A stretch of DNA of 64,000 nt from [Pseudopropionibacterium] massiliense (lineage in GTDB: Bacteria; Actinomycetota; Actinomycetes; Propionibacteriales; Propionibacteriaceae). Below are positions 36,696 to 44,916 of the stretch, piece after piece; position 1 is the first letter of the stretch; the number at the start of each line of letters is the position of its first letter. The translations under genes were made by a program, and so were the position numbers. Under the pieces are notes generated by a model. That model did no database searches, had not been told where the DNA came from, and saw nothing but the letters and a program-made list of their open reading frames with translations. The stretch spans positions 2,322,980-2,386,979 of the forward strand of contig NZ_LR027842.1 of the NCBI RefSeq assembly GCF_900607225.1. Direction: 5' to 3'.

Positions 36696-38372
36696 TCAGT
36701 TCCGGATCAGGGTGAGGGGTACGCCGTGCGCACCCGGTTCGTGGGATCGACGCACCGCGTCGAGGGCCTCCTCGTAGCCCGCGGTGGCGTGGCGGATGAC
36801 CCCGAGCCCGGAGTCGAGGTCGAGGGCCTGGCGCAGCCTGGTTGCCGCCGCCCCGGTGCCGTCGGCGACGACGGTGAGCCCCGCCGACTGCATCCATCCG
36901 GAGTAGCCGCCGCCCCCGGAGTGCACCGCCACCAAGTCGGCACCGCCGGTGGCCAGCAGCATGGCGTCGAGGATGGGCCAGTCCGTCACGCCGTCGGAGT
37001 CGTCGCGCATGCCCTCGGTACCGATTCTGGGGTGGGTCATGCCGGCCGAATCCAGGTGGTCGCGGCTGAAGGCGACCGGCGCACTGATCCGTCCGTCGGC
37101 GACGGCCTCGTTGACGGCGAGGGCCAGGGCCGAGCGTTCCCCGTACCCGAGCCAGCAGGACCGGGCGGGCAGACCCTGGGTGGGGATGTGGCGGCGAGCC
37201 AACCCGATCCACCGGGCGATCTCGGGGCGTTCGGGAAACATCGTCACCGCCAGGTCGTCGACCACCGCGAGGTCGTGGTCGTCGCCTGAGAGGATCATCC
37301 AGCGGAAGGGTCCGATCCCACGGCTGAACAGTGGTCGCAGGTAGCCCTCCATGAAACCGGGGATCTCCGCGAAGACCCGCTGTTTCTCGGTTTCGTCGAG
37401 GACCTGGGCGGCCTGCACCCTGAGGTTGTTGCCGTTCTCGAACACCACCGACCCGCGACGGCCGAGTTCCAACATGGCCTTCACCTGGGCTGCCATGGAG
37501 GCGCGGGCGTCGCGTTCCACCTGCTCCGGGTCGCTTTCGCGGGTCTCGGCCCAGGCGTCGAGGGTGTAGCCGGAGGGCAGGTAGCCGTAGCGGGCATCGT
37601 GGGCGGCGGTCTGGTCGGTCACGATGTCGGGGCGTGCGCCGCGGGCGACCACGGCGGGGAACACGTCGGCGGCGTTGCCCAGCAGCCCGACGGCGACGGG
37701 GCGGCGTTCGGTGGTCGCCGCGGTGATCGTGGCGAGGGCGCCGTCGAGGTCGTCGAGCACCAGGTCGATGCCGCCGGCAGCCCGGAGCCTGGCCAGTTTC
37801 GCGGGATCGGCCTCCACCACCAGGGTGGACAACTCCAGCATCCGTGCCGAGATCGGCTGGGAGGAGCCCATGCCGCCCAGCCCCGCGGTGAGCACCCAGC
37901 GGTGTGGGGCGGCCGGTTCCCGGAAGTGCTTTTCCAGGGCGGTGCGCAGCAGTTCGTAGGTGCCTCCCAGCACGCCCTGCCGGCCGATGTACTGCCAGGC
38001 CGCGGCGGTCAGCCCGCCCCAGATCGTCTTGTGTTCCGCCAACCGGGAGTAGAACTTCTCCTCCGTGGCCCAGTTCCCGACGGTGTTGTTCACCGCCGAG
38101 ACCACCATCGGGGCGGCGGCGTGGGTGTTCAGCACCGCCACGGGCCTGCCGGTCTGGAGCACCAAGGTCTGGTCCTCCTCGAGGCGTTGCAGGGCATCGG
38201 TGATCCGGTTGTAGGCGTCCCAATCCTTGACGGCCTTGCCGATGGATGCGTAGACGACCAGTTCCTCGGGTCTCTCCCCCACCTCGAGGACGTTCTCCAG
38301 CAGACGGAGCAGCGCCTCGGCCCGCCAGTTCCGACAGCGCAACTCGGTTCCCCTGCGGGCCGTGACGGTCAT
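36696..38372 (-). CDS. Urocanase family hydratase; candidate thiourocanate hydratase
   Basis: 558 aa, full-length urocanase fold. NAD-binding motif TAGLGGMGSSQP near 165, and the active loop TQGLPARSCWLGYGER near 410. The usual urocanase signature is FQGLPxRICW; here F is T and I is S beside the catalytic-region Cys, which suggests a changed substrate pocket. AAGGAAAGGAA lies before the ATG. The NAD-dependent water addition would convert (S-methyl-)thiourocanate to the thiohydantoin handled by the DUF917 protein. Ordinary urocanase (HutU) remains possible. Confidence 0.78.
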   Translation of the reverse strand: MTVTARRGTELRCRNWRAEALLRLLENVLEVGERPEELVVYASIGKAVKDWDAYNRITDALQRLEEDQTLVLQTGRPVAVLNTHAAAPMVVSAVNNTVGNWATEEKFYSRLAEHKTIWGGLTAAAWQYIGRQGVLGGTYELLRTALEKHFREPAAPHRWVLTAGLGGMGSSQPISARMLELSTLVVEADPAKLARLRAAGGIDLVLDDLDGALATITAATTERRPVAVGLLGNAADVFPAVVARGARPDIVTDQTAAHDARYGYLPSGYTLDAWAETRESDPEQVERDARASMAAQVKAMLELGRRGSVVFENGNNLRVQAAQVLDETEKQRVFAEIPGFMEGYLRPLFSRGIGPFRWMILSGDDHDLAVVDDLAVTMFPERPEIARWIGLARRHIPTQGLPARSCWLGYGERSALALAVNEAVADGRISAPVAFSRDHLDSAGMTHPRIGTEGMRDDSDGVTDWPILDAMLLATGGADLVAVHSGGGGYSGWMQSAGLTVVADGTGAAATRLRQALDLDSGLGVIRHATAGYEEALDAVRRSHEPGAHGVPLTLIRN

Positions 38373-38386
38373 ACGGTTCCTTTCCT

Positions 38387-39328
38387 TCAGTTCGTGAGGG
38401 CCACGTCCACGCCCCGCCTGAGGCCGACGAACGCCAGAGGGTTGGTGTCGGAGTGGAGCGTGCAGTTGGGTGCCACGATCAGGCGGTCCCCCGCGGCGCG
38501 GCGCGCCCTGACGACGTGCGCGGCCGCCTCGCTGGGGGTCCAGTAGAGGCTGGTGAGCTCGTCGATCCCGACCATCGGCACCCAGCCGTAGCGGCTCGTG
38601 GCCTCGGGAATGGTGGGTGCCGATGACGTGTCGGACCAGCTCAGCACCTCGACAGGATAGTCGGTGATCAGCTCCGGGTCGGCTTCCTCGCCGTGCAGGT
38701 GCGCGATCCGCACCAGCGACGGCGCGGCGGCAAGCACCTGGATGTCGTAGGGGGCCACCCAGTCGCGGAACTGTTCAGGGGTCAGACCGAAGCTGGTGGC
38801 GTCCCTGCTGGCCCCGTTGACGGCGACGAACAGACCATCGACACCGAGCCCGTCCAGCCCGGCCGCGTAGCGGGCCAGGACGTCGGCCACCCGGGAGATG
38901 GTGCGGTGCGCGAGCGCCGGATCCACCTTGAAATACTCGATGACGCTGCCGCCGAGTGCCCTGACGAGGGCCTGGGTGGGTGAGAACACCGTCTCGATGA
39001 CGGCGGCCTCGGGGGCGGCGGCGCGGATCAGTTCCAGCACCTCGTGTTGCTTGGCGTGACTGTCGAGCGGCGCCCCGGGATCGGCCAGGACGTCGTCGAG
39101 CTGCGCGGGGTCGGTGATCTCCTCGAGCCCCTCGGGCAGGTCGATGCGGTAGTCGTGCATGACCTTGATGAAGTCCCAGTCGTAGTCGCGGTAGAACCTC
39201 AGGTGGGCATCAGCCACCTGTTGCGGGCTCCATCTCGCCGACCCGTAGTGCACCCAGGCCCCGACCGGGGGCCGGTCGGTGGTGCCACCCTGGGCGGCGG
39301 TCAGGAATCGGTCACGTTTGGTCGTCAT
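38387..39328 (-). CDS. URO-D superfamily protein (methyltransferase-like), role unknown
   Basis: 313 aa TIM-barrel of the uroporphyrinogen decarboxylase superfamily (DRFLTAAQGGTTDRPPVGAWVH; DWDFIKVMHDYR; LIVAPNCTLHSDTNPLAFVGLR). It lacks the RQAGR start motif of true HemE. The C-terminal region APNCTL is where MtaA/CmuA-type cobamide methyltransferases place a zinc Cys. In this operon a role in methyl or methylthio transfer from a methylated substrate is conceivable, but this is speculation. The start overlaps the LivF stop by 17 nt. Confidence 0.7.
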   Translation of the reverse strand: MTTKRDRFLTAAQGGTTDRPPVGAWVHYGSARWSPQQVADAHLRFYRDYDWDFIKVMHDYRIDLPEGLEEITDPAQLDDVLADPGAPLDSHAKQHEVLELIRAAAPEAAVIETVFSPTQALVRALGGSVIEYFKVDPALAHRTISRVADVLARYAAGLDGLGVDGLFVAVNGASRDATSFGLTPEQFRDWVAPYDIQVLAAAPSLVRIAHLHGEEADPELITDYPVEVLSWSDTSSAPTIPEATSRYGWVPMVGIDELTSLYWTPSEAAAHVVRARRAAGDRLIVAPNCTLHSDTNPLAFVGLRRGVDVALTN

Positions 39329-40067
39329 CGTCGTCTCCGTTTCGTGTGGTGCGCCCCAGGTAGGCCTCCTGGACGCGCGGATTGTCCAACAGTTCTCCGG
39401 CCGGTCCCTCGAGCACGAGGTTCCCGGTGGCCAGCACGTAGCCGTGGTGGGCGATGCTGAGGGCCAGTTCCGCCTGCTGTTCGACCATGAGCACGGCCAG
39501 TCCCAGGTCGGTGTTCAACGCGGCGATGGTGTCGAGGACCTCGTCCACGAGGCGGGGTGACAGACCCATTGTCGGTTCGTCCATGCAGATCAGCCGGGGG
39601 CGGCTCATGAGTGCCCGGGCGAAGGCGAGCATCTGCTGTTCCCCGCCCGACATGGTCCCGGCCGCCTGGCGCCGTCGCTGCCCGAGGCGGGGGAAGCGGT
39701 CGTACTGGGCCGCCAGGTCGTCGCGGATGCCGGTTCTGTCGCGCCGCGTGTAGGCGCCCATCAGGAGGTTCTCCTCCACGGTCATGGGTGCGAAGATGCG
39801 GCGCGCCTCGGGCACCGAGGCGATGCCCGAGGCCACCCTGCGTGACGTCGGCCAGGTGGTGATGTCCTGCCCGTCCAGCAGCACCCTGCCCCGTTGGGGG
39901 CGAACCAGACCCAGGATGGTCTTCATCGTGGTGGACTTGCCGGATGCGTTCCCGCCGAGCAGCGAGACGATCCGCCCCTTGGGGACCGTCAGGTTCACCC
40001 CGTTGAGGGCCTTGGCCTGTCCGTAGCTGACCTCGATCCCCTGCAGTTCCAGCAGCGTCTCAGGCAT
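39312..40067 (-). CDS. livF: Branched-chain-type ABC importer ATPase, LivF-like
   Basis: 251 aa. Walker A LLGGNASGKSTTMK, signature MSGGEQQMLAFARAL, Walker B LICMDEPTMGLSP, and the LivF features EARRIFAPMTVEENLLMGA and VEQQAELALSIAHHGYVL. ATG at 40067 has AAGGAGGAG upstream. Overlaps livG by 8 nt. Confidence 0.9.
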   Translation of the reverse strand: MPETLLELQGIEVSYGQAKALNGVNLTVPKGRIVSLLGGNASGKSTTMKTILGLVRPQRGRVLLDGQDITTWPTSRRVASGIASVPEARRIFAPMTVEENLLMGAYTRRDRTGIRDDLAAQYDRFPRLGQRRRQAAGTMSGGEQQMLAFARALMSRPRLICMDEPTMGLSPRLVDEVLDTIAALNTDLGLAVLMVEQQAELALSIAHHGYVLATGNLVLEGPAGELLDNPRVQEAYLGRTTRNGDDDDDQT

Positions 40068-40977
40068 CGTCTCCTCCTTCCCGGTCATTGCGTGCCCGTT
40101 CCTCGCGGGCGCGGCGGCGTGCGTCCTCCGGCCTGCCGAGGTAGGCCTCGATGACGGCAGGGTCGTTCCTGACCTGTTCGGGCGGTCCCGAGGCGATCAC
40201 GTGGCCGTCGTCCATCACGAGCACGTGGTCGGACAGTGTCATGACCAGGTCGAGTTTGTGCTCCACGAGCAGGATCGACTGCCCCGCCGCCTTGAGGCGG
40301 AGAAGTTGTTCCAGCATCTCGGCGGTCTCGGACTGGTTCATTCCCGCGGTCGGTTCGTCGAGGACCAGCAGGGTTGGGTCTCCCGCGAGGGAGCGGGCAA
40401 TCTCGGTGCGACGCCGGTTCGCGTAGCTGAGGGTGTGGGCAAGGTCGTCGGCGCGGTCACCGAGGCGTTCGGGGAACCTGTCGATCCCGGCCGTCACTCG
40501 CTGCCTGATTCTTTCGCGTTCCTTCCTGACCCCGGGTAGAGGCAGCAGCGCCGCGAGCACCTCACCGAGCAGCGGCAACCAGCCGAGGGACCAGCGCAGG
40601 ACGGGGATCTCCGCCAGGTGTTTCAGGGGACGGTGGGCCTTCAGGTCGCGGTGCAGGCCGACGGAGATGTTCTCCGCGACGGTCAGATTCCCGAAGACGC
40701 GACCGTTCTGGAAGGTCCGCAGCACCCCGGCCGTCGCGACCTCCTCGGGATGACGGGCCGCCACCGCGTGGCCTCGGATCGCGATCTTCCCGGAGTTTGG
40801 CCGCAGCACCCCCGTCACCAGGTTGAGGGTGGTGGTCTTGCCCGACCCGTTGGGTCCGATGATCGCCACGGTCTGTCCCGGGGCGACCTCCAGGTCGACG
40901 CCGGCGACGGCATGGACCCCCTCGAAGTGGCGGTGCAGACCGGTTGCTTTCAGCACGGGCGTGGTGGGTGTGGTCAT
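40060..40977 (-). CDS. livG: Branched-chain-type ABC importer ATPase, LivG-like
   Basis: 305 aa. Walker A IGPNGSGKTTTLN, LivG-type FQNGRVFGNLTVAENISVGLH, signature LSYANRRRTEIARSLA in the variant form used by LivG, Walker B LLVLDEPTAGMNQSE, and switch VEHKLDLVMTLSD. It has the longer LivG helical insert (LKHLAEIPVLRWSLGWLPL). Two adjacent ATGs; the second (40977) is 6 nt from GAGGAG. Confidence 0.9.
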   Translation of the reverse strand: MTTPTTPVLKATGLHRHFEGVHAVAGVDLEVAPGQTVAIIGPNGSGKTTTLNLVTGVLRPNSGKIAIRGHAVAARHPEEVATAGVLRTFQNGRVFGNLTVAENISVGLHRDLKAHRPLKHLAEIPVLRWSLGWLPLLGEVLAALLPLPGVRKERERIRQRVTAGIDRFPERLGDRADDLAHTLSYANRRRTEIARSLAGDPTLLVLDEPTAGMNQSETAEMLEQLLRLKAAGQSILLVEHKLDLVMTLSDHVLVMDDGHVIASGPPEQVRNDPAVIEAYLGRPEDARRRAREERARNDREGGDDA

Positions 40978-42794
40978 CATGCTCTCCTCGTCCACAGTCC
41001 CTGGGGCAGGAAACGGATGATCGCGATCACGACGACCCCGTAGAGCAGGATGCGCACGTCGGGAGCCAGGCGCAGCGCCTCGGGCAACCCGACCAGGGCC
41101 AGGGAGCCGAGCACCGCCCCGAAGGGGGAGTTCATCCCGCCCAGCACGACGATCGTCAGCACCAGCACGGACATCTGGACGGTGAACACCGTCGGGTCGA
41201 GGTAGTTGTACTGGTGCGCCAGCAGTGCCCCCGCGATCCCCGCGAAGAAGGCGGCCAGCGCGTAGGCGAGTGCCTTGTAGCCGCGGGTGCGCAGCCCCAG
41301 GGAACGCGACGCGATCTCGTCGGAGCCGACGGCGGCCAGGACGTTGCCCAGGTGGGAGGAACGGATCCTGAACACGACGAACAGCGTGATCGCGAGTATC
41401 ACCAGGTCGAGCTGGTAGTGGTCCTCGGCCACCAGCAGCCGCAACCCGAGGATCTCCGGGGCGGGGATGCCGGAGAGCCCGTAGGCGCCCTTGGTGACCG
41501 CATCCCAGCCGCGGATCACCGACAGCACGATGTAGCCGAGGGCCAGGGTCGCCATGGACACGTAGTGGCCGTCGAGCCTCCAGATCGGCAGGGTCACCAG
41601 GGTGGCCAGCACTGCCGCGATCACCCCGGCCAGCAGCAGGGCCACCAGGAAGGGCAGGTTCAGGCGCATCACCAGCAGCGCGGATGCGTAGGCGCCGATG
41701 GCGACGGGCGCCGCCTGTCCGAGGGAGATCTGTCCGGTTGATCCGGCCAGCAGCGTCATGGGGACCGCGATGATGGCGTAGATCGCCACCTGGGTGCCGA
41801 CGGAGCTGGGCACCGGACCGCCCAGCAGCGGCACCGCCAGGCCCGCGACCAGGGCGAGCAGCACCCAGTGCCACCACACCAGCCTGGGTGGGCGGCCGGC
41901 CCCGAGGAAGGTGCCGGTCATGGGTTCGGATGCGACGGCGTGCCGGGAACCGAACAGCCCGTGGGGTCGCAGCAGCAGCACCAGCAGAAAAGCGCCGAAG
42001 ATGAACAGGTCCCGGGCACCGCCGCCGAACTGGTAGATGCCGAGCGCCTCCAGCAGGCCGATCACGAACCCGCCGGCCACGGCGCCGACGATGGATCCCA
42101 GGCCTCCGACCGCTGCGGCGATGAAGCCGACGGTTCCGGTGAAGGAGGCCGAGTAGGGCGAGATGACACCCGCGTACATGCCGAAGAAGATTCCCCCGAT
42201 CCCACCCAGGCAGGAGGCCAGCAGGAAGGACAGGTTCTGGACCCTTTTCACGGGAATCCCCATCTGGCGGGCGGCGTCCGGGTCGGAGGCGGTGGCGCGC
42301 ACGGCCAGACCGTCGCGCCCGAACCGCAGCCACGCCCACAGGGCCAGCATCGAGGCGATGGTGAAGCCGAAGGCGACCGCGTCGGAGGTGCCGAGTCTGA
42401 CCCCGCCGACGGGCAGGTTGTCGGTCGGCAGCGGGGCAGGGTACTCGCGAGTGTCGGCCGTGAACAGGATCTGGCTCAGGTTGTCGAGCACCATGGAGGC
42501 GGCGAAGGTGGCGAGCAGCGCCGCGATCGGGGGCGCCTTGATCAGGGGACGTACCGCGGTGAGGTTGACGACCCAGCCGATCAGGGCGCTGGAGGCGGCC
42601 ACCGCCAGCAGTGCCAACCACCACGGCCACCCGCACACGTCGATGAACCACCAGCCGAGCATCGCGCCGAAACCGACGATGGAGCCCTGGGCGAAGTTGA
42701 CCACGCCCGTGACGCCGAAGATCAGGGAGATGCCGACGGCGACCAGCGCGTAGACGTTGCCGTGGACGAGTCCCGAGACGATCGTGTCGATCAT
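40977..42794 (-). CDS. Fused LivH-LivM ABC permease
   Basis: 605 aa carrying both permease subunits in one chain. Residues 1-295 are LivH (VSGLVHGNVYALVAVGISLIFGVTGVVNFAQGS; ATASDPDAARQMGIPVKRV; GFIAAAVGGLGSIVGAVAGGF). About 310-605 are LivM (LLAGSTGQISLGQAAPVAIGAYASA; GHYVSMATLALGYIVLSVI; GLRTRGYKALAYALAAFFAGIAGAL; VLGGMNSPFGAVLGSLAL). Its ATG overlaps the binding-protein stop (ATGA). Normally these are two genes; the linker (EPMTGTFLGAGRPPR) has no stop. Confidence 0.9.
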   Translation of the reverse strand: MIDTIVSGLVHGNVYALVAVGISLIFGVTGVVNFAQGSIVGFGAMLGWWFIDVCGWPWWLALLAVAASSALIGWVVNLTAVRPLIKAPPIAALLATFAASMVLDNLSQILFTADTREYPAPLPTDNLPVGGVRLGTSDAVAFGFTIASMLALWAWLRFGRDGLAVRATASDPDAARQMGIPVKRVQNLSFLLASCLGGIGGIFFGMYAGVISPYSASFTGTVGFIAAAVGGLGSIVGAVAGGFVIGLLEALGIYQFGGGARDLFIFGAFLLVLLLRPHGLFGSRHAVASEPMTGTFLGAGRPPRLVWWHWVLLALVAGLAVPLLGGPVPSSVGTQVAIYAIIAVPMTLLAGSTGQISLGQAAPVAIGAYASALLVMRLNLPFLVALLLAGVIAAVLATLVTLPIWRLDGHYVSMATLALGYIVLSVIRGWDAVTKGAYGLSGIPAPEILGLRLLVAEDHYQLDLVILAITLFVVFRIRSSHLGNVLAAVGSDEIASRSLGLRTRGYKALAYALAAFFAGIAGALLAHQYNYLDPTVFTVQMSVLVLTIVVLGGMNSPFGAVLGSLALVGLPEALRLAPDVRILLYGVVVIAIIRFLPQGLWTRRA

Positions 42795-43960
42795 GAGGCC
42801 TCCGCCGGCACGTAGCTGCCGTTCTTGACTGTGACGGGCAGGAGTGTGACGTCGCCGGGGCGGCGATCGGCGGAGAACTCGAACTCCCCGAACTGCACGG
42901 TGCTCCACCTGCCGCCGTCGGAAAGGGCCTTGAAGACACCCTCCCGGGTGGCGCCGCCACGCCGGACCGCCTCGACCAGCACGTTGAGGGCGTCGTAGGC
43001 GTAGGCGGAGAAGGTACTGGGGTCGTGCCCGAACCTGTCCTTGAACCGCTTGTTGAAGTCGACGACCGCCGGGGAGTCGTTGCCGATCAGGAAGTTCTCG
43101 ATGATGATCGTTCCCTCCGCGGCGGATCCTGCGGCCTCCAGGAACTGCGGGGTGTTCTGGCCGCCGAAGAACTGGCCCGTGAAACCGATCTCCCGCAGCT
43201 GCCGCACGATGCGCGCGCCGTCGGGTCCGTAGCCGAGGTGGACGACGGCCTGCGGTCCGGCGTCGCGGGCCTTGATCAGGACGGGACGGTAGTCCTCGGA
43301 GTCGGGTTGGATGGGTGACTCGTATGCGATCTCCAGTCCGGCCTCCACGGCGGCCGCCTTGAAGATGTCGAAGGAGTTCTTGCCCCAGTCGCTCTCGAGG
43401 TAGACCAGCGATATTTTCTGATATTTGGCGGCGATCCACTGGGCGGCGCGGGTCTGGTAGAACTCCTGGGTCAGGGATGTGGACCACATGTGGTCGCCGC
43501 CCTTGGTGAAGTCGGGGTTGGAGTTGGTGAAACCGAACTGCACGAGCCCCGCCTGCTGGTAGGTGGCCGACGCGGCCATCGAGGCCCCGGAGGAGAAGTC
43601 CCCCAGCTCCGCTATGACGGCGGCGTCGGCGACGAACTTCTGCGCGATCGGCACCGATTGTTTCGGGTCGGACTGGGAGTCCTCCCATTTCAGTTCCACC
43701 TTGCGGCCGTCCACTCCCCCGGCTGCGTTGAGTTCCTCGAGGGCCAGGTCGAAGCCCTCCTGCCAGTACTGGCCGTACTCGGCGCTGGCCCCGGTTCTCG
43801 GTCCCGAGACCCCGAAGATGACCGCCCCGCCCTGATCGGCGGCGCCGCTCCCGGACGCGCCGGCCCGGGAGAGGGCGCTGCAGGCACTCAATGCCGCGAA
43901 TACGGGAATGGCTCCGACCAAGGCACGGCGGGATAGATTTCTGGGCATGGCAATACTCAT
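42791..43960 (-). CDS. livK: ABC importer substrate-binding lipoprotein, LivK-like
   Basis: 389 aa. Lipoprotein signal peptide with lipobox LSAC, then a periplasmic-binding-protein type I domain (VIFGVSGPRTGASAEYGQYWQEGFDLALEELN is the typical first strand-helix; QFGFTNSNPDFTKGGDHMWST; SAYAYDALNVLVEA). It delivers the substrate to the LivHM fusion. Start ATG 43960 or 43948; both give an intact lipobox. First gene of the catabolic operon. Liv-type receptors bind amino acids and betaine-like or other small acids, so a histidine betaine is plausible. Confidence 0.88.
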   Translation of the reverse strand: MSIAMPRNLSRRALVGAIPVFAALSACSALSRAGASGSGAADQGGAVIFGVSGPRTGASAEYGQYWQEGFDLALEELNAAGGVDGRKVELKWEDSQSDPKQSVPIAQKFVADAAVIAELGDFSSGASMAASATYQQAGLVQFGFTNSNPDFTKGGDHMWSTSLTQEFYQTRAAQWIAAKYQKISLVYLESDWGKNSFDIFKAAAVEAGLEIAYESPIQPDSEDYRPVLIKARDAGPQAVVHLGYGPDGARIVRQLREIGFTGQFFGGQNTPQFLEAAGSAAEGTIIIENFLIGNDSPAVVDFNKRFKDRFGHDPSTFSAYAYDALNVLVEAVRRGGATREGVFKALSDGGRWSTVQFGEFEFSADRRPGDVTLLPVTVKNGSYVPAEAS

Positions 43961-44234
43961 TTCTGGGCAGGGTTGAACATCGCCGGAAATGGACGGCGAA
44001 TTGGAAAGCGAAAACCAAACGGAGAACCGCTTCAGGAGGACGAAATCAGCCACCTCGGAAATCGGGGATGGGCGACGAGCCGGCCGCGCTCAGGCGACCC
44101 TCGGGCTCAAGAAGCCTGGCCGAAAAGGATCAACAGGGACGACAACAACACATGCAGGCAGGGCAGAACACGACCGGGCCGGTCAGGATCGCTGCATGCT
44201 GCATGATTGCTCCCATGGTTGATGGACTGTTTCC

Positions 44235-44263
44235 AACCTATGTCCTTGTTGACCTGCTGTCAA
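44235..44263 (-). promoter_or_regulatory. Promoter and inverted repeat upstream of the Liv/lyase operon
   Basis: Minus strand: TTGACA (44258-44263), 17-nt spacer, TAGGTT (44235-44240). The -35 is embedded in TTGAC-AGCAG-GTCAA (44249-44263), a perfect inverted repeat that looks like an operator. Transcription would give an untranslated leader of about 270 nt (43961-44230), in which no gene or known RNA element is recognised. Confidence 0.55.
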
Positions 44264-44393
44264 TTCATTCCAGAATACGAGAAACCACGCCCGCGAAGAC
44301 CGATTCGGCCCGGATTCCTCCATGTCATCGCCGACCGGAGAACCCCCGATGATGACCCTGGTGGCCGTGGTGACAGTGACGATGCTGATCAGC

Positions 44394-44645
44394 TCAACCG
44401 ACGAGTCGTCGATACGCGGCTCGGGCTTTCATGGCGTGGATGATCTCGACTTCGCCGTCGTCCTAGAGCAGGACGACGATCTCCAGGAGGCGACCTGCTG
44501 TGTCCAGCCCGATCCGTGGCTCCCGTTGCGGACTCTCATCATCGAGCGGTCCACCAGCCAGCGCTGAGCGTGCGGCAGCGATGGCGTCCTCGTCACTGAT
44601 GCCGTGCTTGCGTGCTGACGGCGAGACGATCACGCACGGGCCCAT
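44394..44645 (-). pseudogene. RelE/BrnT-like toxin gene with in-frame TAG
   Basis: Reads PSARKHGISDEDAIAAARSAL, later DTAGRLLEIVVLL, then TAG at 44463-44465 and continues in frame DDGEVEIIHAMKARAAYRR to a TGA at 44394. Related toxins have an aromatic residue at this place, so a single TAC to TAG change would explain it. It overlaps the upstream antitoxin gene by 16 nt. The truncated product lacks the last strand and the IHAMKAR motif, so it is probably inactive. Confidence 0.7.
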
Positions 44646-44878
44646 TCACGCACAGCGGTACGGATCGCCGTTGAGCGGTCGAGTCCTTCACGCTCCGCAC
44701 GTGCCATCAACTCGCTCAACTCTTCATCAGAGAACCGGGTCGGCACCACCCGAGATGCTTTGCCCGCACGAGGGGGACGCCCCCACCGTCGCTGTAGCTC
44801 GTCGACTTCGTAGCCCGTTTCTGCCTCATCCGCCCAAGCCTGCACTTGCTCATCCGAGATTTCACGGCCTTGAATCAT
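44630..44878 (-). CDS. Ribbon-helix-helix (CopG-like) antitoxin
   Basis: 82 aa. The C-terminal half has an RHH pattern (SRVVPTRFSDEELSELMARA, then EREGLDRSTAIRTAVREWA). Antitoxins of this kind precede or follow RelE/BrnT-like toxins. Its partner toxin downstream carries a nonsense codon, so the antitoxin may be orphaned. A perfect 18-bp palindrome 20 nt upstream should be its autoregulatory operator. Confidence 0.82.
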   Translation of the reverse strand: MIQGREISDEQVQAWADEAETGYEVDELQRRWGRPPRAGKASRVVPTRFSDEELSELMARAEREGLDRSTAIRTAVREWARA

Positions 44879-44898
44879 GTGCTTCCCCACAACAACCA

Positions 44899-44916
44899 GC
44901 GTATTACGTAATACGC
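44899..44916. promoter_or_regulatory. Antitoxin operator, GCGTATTACGTAATACGC
   Basis: Perfect 18-bp palindrome 20 nt before the antitoxin start. RHH dimers bind tandem short sites in such elements. Confidence 0.75.

Noticed and set aside
36696-38372. Ordinary histidine utilisation (hut) operon
   Set aside because: HutH and HutU homologues are present, but the lyase lacks the MIO tripeptide, DUF917 and URO-D genes are interleaved, and no imidazolonepropionase or formiminoglutamase gene is present.
40977-44018. A 1013-codon open frame covering the Liv permease and running on through livK
   Set aside because: Its first 400 codons are antisense-free but out of frame with the clear livK lipoprotein and show no homology; the permease begins at ATG 42794, coupled to the livK stop.
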